In this document: positions 53,445 through 61,271 of the stretch, one piece after another
Layout: each line of letters opens with the position of its first letter
How positions within the stretch are numbered: the stretch's first letter is position 1
Origin: Paenibacillus sp. FSL H7-0737
Lineage (GTDB): Bacteria > Bacillota > Bacilli > Paenibacillales > Paenibacillaceae
DNA length: 64,000 nucleotides
Direction: 5' to 3'
Assembly: GCF_000758545.1 (NCBI RefSeq)
Contig: NZ_CP009279.1
Coordinates: 3,844,001-3,908,000 of the forward strand
Made by a program: the position numbers and the translations under genes
Notes under the pieces: generated by a model
What the model was told of the DNA's origin: nothing
Databases searched by the model: none
The model's input: only the letters and a program-made list of their open reading frames with translations

Positions 53445-55139
53445 ATGAAATTTGATGATTACCGCTATGAGCGACCGGATGTAGAGAAATTCAAGCAAGA
53501 CTTTAACGCCCTGCTGAAAGATCTCAACGACACATCACCACTAGAGGTGCAAAAAGCTTCCGTCACTGCCATTAACAAGCTTCGCAATGAGTTTGACACG
53601 ATGCAGACATTGGTTAGCGTTCGTCATTCTATCAACACGACAGATGAATTTTACAAAGCCGAACAAGAATTCATGGACGAAATCGGGCCTGTCGTTCAGG
53701 AATACATAACTAACTACTACAAAGCACTCGTACATTCCAAATATAGAGCCGAGTTTGAAAAGGAATGGGGTGCGCAGTTACTCCAGCTTGCTGAAGTATC
53801 GCTGCGGACGTTTAGTCCGGAAATCATTGAAGATTTACAATTGGAGAACAAACTATCAACTGAATACTCCCAGCTTATCGCATCTGCCAAGATTCTTTTT
53901 GAAGGTGAAGAGCGTACACTGCCTCAACTCGCACCTTTCGAATTGTCTACAGACCGTGATATGCGTAAAAGCGCTTCTGAAGCTCGGTTTGGTTTTATGT
54001 CCGAACACGAGGCTGAATTTGACCGCATCTATGACGAGCTCGTCAAGGTCCGTGACGGCATAGCTAAAAAGCTTGGGTACAGCAACTTTGTTCAGCTAGG
54101 TTATGACCGTATGATGCGTACCGACTATAATGCTGAAATGGTTGCTAATTTCCGCAAACAAGTTCTTGAATATATCGTACCTGTCTCCCAGCAGTTAAAG
54201 AAACGTCAGACTGAACGACTGGGTCTAGATGAATTGAAATATTACGACGAGAACTTTAGCTTTAAGACCGGGAACGCTACCCCTAAAGGAGATTCAGACT
54301 GGATTGTAGCTAACGGTAAGAAGATGTACAAAGAGCTCTCCCCTGAAACGGATGAATTTTTCACCTTCATGCTGGACAATAATCTGGTGGATTTAGTAAG
54401 CAAAAAAGGAAAACAAGGCGGCGGATATTGCACCTATTTCAGCCAATACCAAGCCCCTTTTATTTTCTCAAATTTCAACGGCACCTCTGGGGATATTGAT
54501 GTCTTAACTCACGAAGTGGGTCATGCGTTCCAGGTTTATGAAAGCCGCAATATTAATGTGCCAGAATATGCTTTTCCAACCTATGAAGCATGTGAGATTC
54601 ATTCCATGAGTATGGAATTTTTCGCTTGGCCTTGGATGAATTTGTTCTTTGAAGAAGATGCAGATAAATACCGCTTTAATCACTTATCTGACAGCCTTCA
54701 GTTTATTCCTTACGGGGTATCTGTCGATGAATTCCAACATTTTGTTTATAGCAACCCTGAAGCAACTCCTGCTGAACGCAAGCAAGCTTGGAGAGACATC
54801 GAGAAGAAATACTTACCACATCGTAATTATGAAGGTAACACTTATCTGGAACAAGGGGGCTTCTGGCATAAACAAGGCCACATCTTTGCCTCACCGTTCT
54901 ACTACATTGACTACACACTAGCACAGCTATGTGCCTTCCAATTCTGGAAACGTTCGAACGAAGATTTCAAATCTGCTTGGAGCGATTATTTGGAGCTATG
55001 CCAAGCTGGTGGAAGCAAGTCCTTTATTAAACTGGTTGAACTAGCGGGTCTGACTTCACCATTTGAAGATGGCTGCATTAGCTCCGTTATTGGGGATATT
55101 GAAGGTTGGCTGAACAGCATTAATGATAAAGAGCTTTAA
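53445..55139 (+). CDS. pepF: Oligoendopeptidase F-type M3 metallopeptidase
   Basis: 564 residues, cytosolic zinc peptidase that cuts peptides of roughly 7-17 residues. The zinc motif HEVGH is near 356-360, with the third ligand Glu in SMSMEFFAW. The LAQLCAFQFW helix near the C-terminus is typical of the family. ATG at 53445 follows AAAGGAAG. Own promoter expected just upstream. Confidence 0.92.
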   Translation: MKFDDYRYERPDVEKFKQDFNALLKDLNDTSPLEVQKASVTAINKLRNEFDTMQTLVSVRHSINTTDEFYKAEQEFMDEIGPVVQEYITNYYKALVHSKYRAEFEKEWGAQLLQLAEVSLRTFSPEIIEDLQLENKLSTEYSQLIASAKILFEGEERTLPQLAPFELSTDRDMRKSASEARFGFMSEHEAEFDRIYDELVKVRDGIAKKLGYSNFVQLGYDRMMRTDYNAEMVANFRKQVLEYIVPVSQQLKKRQTERLGLDELKYYDENFSFKTGNATPKGDSDWIVANGKKMYKELSPETDEFFTFMLDNNLVDLVSKKGKQGGGYCTYFSQYQAPFIFSNFNGTSGDIDVLTHEVGHAFQVYESRNINVPEYAFPTYEACEIHSMSMEFFAWPWMNLFFEEDADKYRFNHLSDSLQFIPYGVSVDEFQHFVYSNPEATPAERKQAWRDIEKKYLPHRNYEGNTYLEQGGFWHKQGHIFASPFYYIDYTLAQLCAFQFWKRSNEDFKSAWSDYLELCQAGGSKSFIKLVELAGLTSPFEDGCISSVIGDIEGWLNSINDKEL

Positions 55140-55165
55140 TCCATTCTCTGATAAGCTCAACACAA

Positions 55166-55206
55166 AAAAAAGCAATCCTTGCCTTATGGCTTGGATTGCT
55201 TTTTAA
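55166..55206. terminator. Bidirectional terminator between pepF and the GH2 gene
   Basis: AAAGCAATCC / GGATTGCTTT with inner AAGCC/GGCTT, A-rich before, T-rich after. Confidence 0.8.
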
Positions 55207-55236
55207 AATTGAATGATCCAACTTCACCCATGTATG

Positions 55237-57990
55237 TTATCGATAACGAATCAATATATCTATTGGGTATCGACCCGCATTGCGACCATATAAGGCTAAG
55301 CCTCCGCCCTCTGCTTGAAGCTCCAAACGGAAAGTACGATTGCGATCTAGTTTAGCTGCTAACTGCCCCGGTACACTTACTTTACACAGATAGCCGTAAG
55401 AGCCCGCCTCATCTAACTTATTCGCTAATGGCTGATAATGCCAAGATAATACACCTCGGCTGTCGGCCGGATCATCTGGCAAATAGAAGGAGCCAATCCG
55501 TTGACCTTCTATCAGAACATTCACACGTGAAGGATGACGTTCTTCGTCGGTCATATAATACGTATTCGGATTATACTCCACCCTAGCATCTGCACCATGC
55601 ATGAGATCAAGTCCCATTTCATTTTGCTTTGCGCCTTCAACATTTCGAGCCAATACTCGCTTTGCGCTGGCTTCGAACATGATTTCGATCTCGCCAATCA
55701 TCTTTTTCTCCATACCATCTGGAAGAGTTACATCATATGCATAATGGCCTTGCCCAGCCCCATTGATTTTTGAGCACTGAATAGCTTCCCATTGTTGTTC
55801 AAAGTTGTGTTCTTTATACGCATCCACCGGGATATTAATACAATCTCCATCCCCTTCAAACCTTACACTCTGATTACCGCTTCTAACATCAAACGTAATG
55901 AAGTTGCGTGTGATTACCTCTTCCCTATTATTTATCAAGGAAACTGCCAGCACTGCAACTGCGTCCTGATCAGGCATAAGGACATAAAGAGGAGATAAAT
56001 CTGATACTCCATATCCGTCCCACTTCACTGACATATGCTCACTTTGTGTAACAACTCGTGTTCCCAAATTGTCGTACCAAAGTTCCCACTTCACCTGTAA
56101 ATGCTGTCCATGATATTTATCTGAGAAGCTGGAACGAAGAAGCGGAACTTTAACTTCATCCTTTGCGTTTACTGTCTGGCATGGCGGTGCATCGATCACG
56201 ATGAAGTCCGGAGAATGCAGATCAGAAATCGTCATCCCTGGAACAAAGTCATCATAACCAAAATCTTTATCGCTGCCGTCTAACCGATAATAACCATTGA
56301 ACTCGTTCGTAACATCGCGAAATTCGGTAAATACAAAACCACATAGCTTATCATGCCGCCGGAATTCATTCATCATATAGCGGTAATGCCATGCCAAATC
56401 ACTATCCCCTGCCCCGCCTTCGATACCCCATACGTTTCCACATTCACTGTTCATCAGCGGGGCATCAGATTGTACATTACCTCCGATACAGTTAAAGTCT
56501 GAACCTGGGAAAGTTTTGTCTACAACCTCATTCAAATGTGATCTAAGCTGATCATAACCATTAATGTAGAAATGCCAAGTATTGATATCAGATTCCACAT
56601 GATCATAGTTACAAGGTGAGTTATCTTCAACGATTCTAGATGGATCTAGTCGTTTTGCCCAGCGATATTGTTCCCGAACCCATTCCTGTGTTTCTTTGAG
56701 ATAACTAGTCTGCTGCTGTAAATCACTCGTCAGACTAGTGTCCTGAGCGTTCGTCTTCAAGCCCCAAGTCTCGTTAAACATTACCCATGAGAAAATGGAT
56801 GGATGATTATAGTCTCGTTCAATAACCTCGAGTGCTTCACGTTCATACGCGTTACGTGCTTTTTCATCGGGATTTCCCCAAAAGCAAGGCATGTCTTCCA
56901 TCACCAAAATACCCAGTTTATCCGCCCAATATAGTTTGCGTGGTTCCTCTGGCTTGATATGAATACGCACAAAGTTCAGTCCCAAACGTTTCATTAGATA
57001 GATTTCATCCCGCATGTCTTCATCATTCGGATAAGTGAAATAGCCCGTTTTGTGATAAGACTGGTCAAGGGTACCGTTTAAATAAATCGGCTTGCCATTG
57101 AGGGTAATCCAGCGATAACCACGCTCATCAAAACGCACAGTTTGGATTTCTCGAACTCCGAAATAGGTACTGACTGTGTCTGTGCCAAAAGATCCGCTAA
57201 GTTGTAGTTCGCCTTCGTACAAATAAGGTGTATCTGGACTCCACAATTTTGGATCTGTTATATGGAAAGAGAGCTTAAATTCATTCTCCCCTGCGATAAG
57301 ATCTATTTTCTCAGTATGCAATATAGAATTCTCTGCGAATTTCAGCGTGAAATTTGCCGATCCATTTTCTTGTGCAAAGATTCTTGTCGTCACGTTCACT
57401 TGCCCATCAATAGTGGTCACAAACTTAGCATCTTTCATATAAGTCTGAGGCCGAGATTCTAGCCATACGGGCTGCCAGATTCCGCGAATTTCTCCATAAC
57501 CTTGTTTGCCACGCGTTTGGTAATCATGATCGAAGTCCTCTACTCTAACGACAATTGTATTGTCTAAGTCTTCAACCCAGTACTGAGTAACTTCGAACTC
57601 AAATGAACCATATCCACCTTGGTGTGAACCAACATGCACTCCGTTAATCCAAACGTCACATGAATAATCCACTGCCCCGAATCGCAAAAATAGTCGTGTC
57701 TGTGAGTCGGTAGTCTGCCATTTCAAAGTCCGCCGATACCATCCTATCCCTTTATGATCACTGCCAATACCTGATAATGGACTTACCCAAGAAAAAGGAA
57801 CAGTAATCATCGAACTGTAAGCGATTTCGGAATTGGAATACCAATGTTCGCTAATTCCTTCATTGCTCGGATCAAAGCTAAATGACCATTCCCCATTCAA
57901 ATTCATCCATTCGTTGCGCTGCCAATGTGGATGCGGATGTTCGGGACGAGGAATCGGAAGACTCTCAACATTCAGTACGGAAGTTGTCAT
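55237..57990 (-). CDS. Glycoside hydrolase family 2 enzyme with extra C-terminal domain
   Basis: 917 residues, cytosolic. Sugar-binding and Ig-like domains at residues 1-320, then the barrel with acid-base Glu in MFNETWG and nucleophile Glu in VFTEFRDVTNE. Members include beta-galactosidase, glucuronidase and mannosidase; substrate not decided. The last 140 residues, with GSFYLPDD, GYLCKV and GGLALYGRNAGRYPIDILI, resemble the sensor domain of the divergent regulator. The ATG at 57990 was chosen; AAAGG lies 13 bases before it and the TTG at 58011 overlaps that site. Divergent from the regulator. Confidence 0.85.
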   Translation of the reverse strand: MTTSVLNVESLPIPRPEHPHPHWQRNEWMNLNGEWSFSFDPSNEGISEHWYSNSEIAYSSMITVPFSWVSPLSGIGSDHKGIGWYRRTLKWQTTDSQTRLFLRFGAVDYSCDVWINGVHVGSHQGGYGSFEFEVTQYWVEDLDNTIVVRVEDFDHDYQTRGKQGYGEIRGIWQPVWLESRPQTYMKDAKFVTTIDGQVNVTTRIFAQENGSANFTLKFAENSILHTEKIDLIAGENEFKLSFHITDPKLWSPDTPYLYEGELQLSGSFGTDTVSTYFGVREIQTVRFDERGYRWITLNGKPIYLNGTLDQSYHKTGYFTYPNDEDMRDEIYLMKRLGLNFVRIHIKPEEPRKLYWADKLGILVMEDMPCFWGNPDEKARNAYEREALEVIERDYNHPSIFSWVMFNETWGLKTNAQDTSLTSDLQQQTSYLKETQEWVREQYRWAKRLDPSRIVEDNSPCNYDHVESDINTWHFYINGYDQLRSHLNEVVDKTFPGSDFNCIGGNVQSDAPLMNSECGNVWGIEGGAGDSDLAWHYRYMMNEFRRHDKLCGFVFTEFRDVTNEFNGYYRLDGSDKDFGYDDFVPGMTISDLHSPDFIVIDAPPCQTVNAKDEVKVPLLRSSFSDKYHGQHLQVKWELWYDNLGTRVVTQSEHMSVKWDGYGVSDLSPLYVLMPDQDAVAVLAVSLINNREEVITRNFITFDVRSGNQSVRFEGDGDCINIPVDAYKEHNFEQQWEAIQCSKINGAGQGHYAYDVTLPDGMEKKMIGEIEIMFEASAKRVLARNVEGAKQNEMGLDLMHGADARVEYNPNTYYMTDEERHPSRVNVLIEGQRIGSFYLPDDPADSRGVLSWHYQPLANKLDEAGSYGYLCKVSVPGQLAAKLDRNRTFRLELQAEGGGLALYGRNAGRYPIDILIRYR

Positions 57991-58057
57991 GATATGAGCA
58001 CAGCCTTTCAAAATAAGAAGTTGAGCTCATTTTAGCACCAGTATATAAAATTCGCAA

Positions 58058-58083
58058 TGTATATTATAATTTTACAATATATA
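58058..58083. promoter_or_regulatory. Candidate operator between the GH2 and ArsR genes
   Basis: TATATT and AATATA are inverted around a 10-base centre, in a TA-rich divergent stretch that must hold both promoters. Identity as the ArsR site is inference. Confidence 0.3.
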
Positions 58084-58135
58084 ATCTTCAGTGTACAATA
58101 TCCTCAACCAATCCTAACGAAAAGGAATACAACCA

Positions 58136-59074
58136 ATGAATGATATTTCGCAAGAAACGATACGGTACCCCGCATCACGCATCTTAGATGTTGCTAAAGC
58201 ACTTTCTGGAGATGTCAGAGTCCGTATTCTTGAAGCCCTTGGTGACAAGCCCATGAGTGTCAGTCAATTGGCCGAGACACTTGGCGTAGCTCAACCAACA
58301 ATTTCAATCAATGTACAGACCCTTGAGCAAGTTAACTTAATCTCATCTACACAGGGTGCAAATCGCGAGAAAATATGTGCGGTCACCTGCCGATCCATCC
58401 ATCTCGATCTTCCTTCGAAGCTAGGCGATGGTCTGCATCAAACGGAAGAAATACATATGCCCATCGGGATGTTCTCCCACTGTTCTATTCAACCCTCTTG
58501 TGGTATGGCTGGAAAAGACGGCGGAGTCATCGGTTCTCAGGATGATCCACGGGTATTCTATATGCCGGAACGAGTTGATGCATCTCTCTTATGGTTCGCT
58601 GACTCTGGCTATGTCGAATACTATTTTGCCAATCCACTACCCCCTGGTGTCGAGCTTGATGAGATTCGGATTTCGGCTGAGGTTTGTTCTGAAGCACCTG
58701 CATTTCGGGAAGATTGGGCAAGTGACATCACATTAACTATAAATGACCTACATGTCGGTACTTGGACTTGTCCATCAGATTTCGGTAACCGGAAAGGAAA
58801 GTTAACACCCGAACGATGGAAGGGTGGTACAGAATATGGAATGCTGACAGAGTGGAGTATCTCAGAACAGGGTAGCAAAATAAATGGAACTGCTTCTTCC
58901 CCTACTACAATTAGCTCACTGAAGCTGGCATTTAATGAGCCCATTCGAGTACGATTTGAGATTCGCGAAGATGCCCTCAATAGACGAGGACTTAATCTAT
59001 TCGGAAGTGGTTTCGGAGACTACTCACAGGATATTATCCTGTCGTTTGTGCGTCGTTCAGTATCGGGTACATGA
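58136..59074 (+). CDS. ArsR-type regulator with C-terminal sensor like GH2 enzyme end
   Basis: 312 residues. N-terminal winged helix (VRVRILEALGDKPMSVSQLAE, VAQPTISINVQTLEQ) of the ArsR family but without metal-binding Cys pairs in the helix. The remainder is a beta-rich domain; its text GTWTCPSDFG, YGMLTEW and RGLNLFGSGFGDYSQDIIL aligns in order with the last 140 residues of the divergent GH2 enzyme. So it may sense the same sugar. ATG at 58136 follows AAAAGGAA. Confidence 0.8.
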   Translation: MNDISQETIRYPASRILDVAKALSGDVRVRILEALGDKPMSVSQLAETLGVAQPTISINVQTLEQVNLISSTQGANREKICAVTCRSIHLDLPSKLGDGLHQTEEIHMPIGMFSHCSIQPSCGMAGKDGGVIGSQDDPRVFYMPERVDASLLWFADSGYVEYYFANPLPPGVELDEIRISAEVCSEAPAFREDWASDITLTINDLHVGTWTCPSDFGNRKGKLTPERWKGGTEYGMLTEWSISEQGSKINGTASSPTTISSLKLAFNEPIRVRFEIREDALNRRGLNLFGSGFGDYSQDIILSFVRRSVSGT

Positions 59075-59159
59075 TAACACGTAAGAATTGCACACCTGAA
59101 ACCAGAGTAGATCGAAAGCTTCAGATGTGCCAGTGGACAATGTTTTCTTTACACACCAA

Positions 59160-59537
59160 TTACTTACGCTTATCTTCAGCTTTTTTGATATTCTCAGCCA
59201 CTCTAAATTTCACGATCTTACTAATTAATTCATAGGGCATCGGCTGATTAAGAGGGAATTGAATGGATCCTTTTGCTCCTTTATAGACTGATAATTCTTC
59301 TTTGAAAGCGTCAATACCATTAGGCGTTGGATAAAATCCAATATGGTTTTTGAAAGCCGCAAAATGCACCAGATTTCCGTGCAGTGTAAAAGTAGGCATC
59401 TGATAGCTAATCTTTTCAATCGCATCAGGTGCCGTTTCTTTTATTACTTTTCTTATTGTACTAAGGATTTCCTGAATCTCAGATGGAAACTTGGAAATAT
59501 AGTCATCGATCGATTCATACGTGATTTTAGCCTCCAC
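59160..59537 (-). CDS. DUF1801 (YdhG/YjdI-like) protein
   Basis: 125 residues. ITYESIDDYISKFPSEIQEILSTIRKVIKE, then ISYQMPTFTLHG and HIGFYPTPNGIDAF, are the DUF1801 text of small iron-binding-like proteins of unclear function. The start is GTG at 59537, six bases after GAGGGGA; the frame extends further upstream without a site. It overlaps no neighbour. Confidence 0.78.
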   Translation of the reverse strand: MEAKITYESIDDYISKFPSEIQEILSTIRKVIKETAPDAIEKISYQMPTFTLHGNLVHFAAFKNHIGFYPTPNGIDAFKEELSVYKGAKGSIQFPLNQPMPYELISKIVKFRVAENIKKAEDKRK

Positions 59538-59568
59538 AATAAGTCCCCTCTCTGTTTCAAGTTCACAT

Positions 59569-59932
59569 TTAACTTTGATGAAATGCTGCCAATGCCTCGT
59601 CTTCTGTACTCTTGAACAATATTTTATTCCCCTGATTACATTCGTAAATAAAATCATTCAGACTTTTACTATTATAGCCAGTAAATTCTCCCACAATAGC
59701 AACTCGCATCTGATAGTTTGTATACTTTTGAAGAATCTCTCCAGCAAGGCCCGTCTTTAACTCAAAAAAATCATCTGTGATTTGCTCTTTTCTTAGAATC
59801 ATTTTATCGCATTCTTGATATCTAACGTTTGCCATTAGATCCAATGCATCATTCACAATTATTAATTACAATACCCTCGCTGGAAATCAAAGCTACTGTT
59901 GAATTGTCTTTACGGTTTAATGTGATTTGCAT
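59569..59932 (-). pseudogene. DUF4180 gene with a single-base frameshift
   Basis: The C-terminal frame from 59856 encodes DALDLMANVRYQECDKMILR then LKTGLAGEILQK, the DUF4180 signature. The missing N-terminus is read in the next frame from an ATG at 59932 (MQITLNRKDNST, VALISSEGIVINN). One extra base near 59857 separates them. AAAAGGAGC lies nine bases before the ATG. Either a real frameshift, a sequencing error, or a recoding site; a pseudogene is the simplest reading. Confidence 0.65.
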
Positions 59933-59933
59933 T

Positions 59934-60452
59934 CTAAATTGCTCCTTTTTCAATAAGAAATTCTTTAACATTGTGGTTTCCTTGTTGGATAGCTATAGCT
60001 AATACTGATTCACCACCTTCAATTTTAGCATGGATGTCAGCTCCGTGTTCGATTAACAAGCGTATCAGCTCCACATTATCCGAATGAAAAGCTGCAGAAT
60101 GCAAGGCAGTGTGCCCATCGCTATCAAAAATATGTGTCTGAGCACCCTTGTTCAATAGCAGTTGGATAACACCCATATTCCGCTCCCCAGCAATTGCAGC
60201 ATGAAGTGCAGTATTAGAAGGAATGAAATTTATCTTGGAATGAGATACTGCATCAACCTCAGCACCATGGTCTATCAATACCTGCACCGCTGCTTCTTTA
60301 CCGAAATGTGCTGCATATCCCAAAGGTGTAAGGCCCTCGTCATTTTCCGTATTTGCAAGAGCCGGATGGAATTCTAAAATTTCTGTTAGCCGTGCAGCAT
60401 CGCCATGTTGTGCCGACTGAAAAACTTCATTAATACTTTGCCGTAGTTCCAT
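59934..60452 (-). CDS. Ankyrin-repeat protein
   Basis: 172 residues with four ankyrin repeats of about 33 residues (NDEGLTPLGYAAHFGKEAAV, SNTALHAAIAGERNMG, DGHTALHSAAFHSDN, GESVLAIAIQQGNHN). It acts as a protein-binding module in the cytosol; partner unknown. ATG at 60452 follows AAGAGG. Its TAG stop is one base before the DUF4180 start, so the two were translationally coupled. Confidence 0.85.
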   Translation of the reverse strand: MELRQSINEVFQSAQHGDAARLTEILEFHPALANTENDEGLTPLGYAAHFGKEAAVQVLIDHGAEVDAVSHSKINFIPSNTALHAAIAGERNMGVIQLLLNKGAQTHIFDSDGHTALHSAAFHSDNVELIRLLIEHGADIHAKIEGGESVLAIAIQQGNHNVKEFLIEKGAI

Positions 60453-60673
60453 TAGATTTCGCCTCTTTTCAATTGATGAAGAAATGATTTAGCTTATTTT
60501 TTCTGGATAGTTAAGCCATTCTCCTGCTAACAAGAAGAAAAGACGTTGTAGTCTTTTAAAGACGATAACCATTTCTCGTAAAATAACAAACATAAAAAAC
60601 AATACAAATTTATTGTAAATCAATAAATTAAATGCTAAAATCATGAAGTCATTAAATAAGTGAGGTGTTTTAA

Positions 60674-61159
60674 ATGAATGTTAAACGAGGTTCAACCACT
60701 TTCTTAAAAGTAATTATTTTTCTGGTTGGAATTGCAGTGCTTGCTTTGTGTATCTGGTTGCCTGAGATAGCGGTAAGAGATGCAAGAGTACATCCAGATA
60801 CGGCTTACTTCCTGATTCCCTTTTTAGTTTGTGCTTACGGATTTTGTATTGCGTTTTCTGTTGCGCTGTACCAAGCATATAAACTATTAAACAACATCGA
60901 AAAGAACAATGCTTTCTCTGAATTATCCCTTAACTCTTTGAAGATTATAAAGAAATGTGCTTTTGCAGTCATTTTCCTCATTTTGTTAGGACTAGTAAGC
61001 TTAAGGGTGCTTGCTAAAGTTACAGATAGTGATGATCCAGCGGGTCCTACATCATTATGTCTAATGGGTCTTTTAGCAACAAGTATCATCGCAGCCATTG
61101 TGGACGCACTTCAAAAGCCATTAAAAAATGCCCCAGATATAAAGCCAAAAAATGTATGA
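60674..61159 (+). CDS. DUF2975 membrane protein
   Basis: 161 residues with four transmembrane helices. The text FLVGIAVLALCIWLPEIA and CIAFSVALYQAYKLL is the DUF2975 family; these proteins often pair with a small helix-turn-helix regulator, which is not present here. ATG at 60674 follows GAGGTG. A perfect hairpin lies at 61203-61250. Confidence 0.72.
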   Translation: MNVKRGSTTFLKVIIFLVGIAVLALCIWLPEIAVRDARVHPDTAYFLIPFLVCAYGFCIAFSVALYQAYKLLNNIEKNNAFSELSLNSLKIIKKCAFAVIFLILLGLVSLRVLAKVTDSDDPAGPTSLCLMGLLATSIIAAIVDALQKPLKNAPDIKPKNV

Positions 61160-61202
61160 TTAACAGTCAAATATCAACATTAGAATTTAATATAGCCAAA
61201 AG

Positions 61203-61250
61203 AAAAGAGTATTCATTCGAAGGTTATCGAATGAATACTCTTTCTTTTCA
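61203..61250. terminator. Bidirectional terminator
   Basis: AAAGAGTATTCATTCGA pairs perfectly with TCGAATGAATACTCTTT; A-rich before, T-rich after. Shared by the DUF2975 and surface-protein genes. Confidence 0.9.
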
Positions 61251-61271
61251 ATGTATATTGTGAGCCAATTT

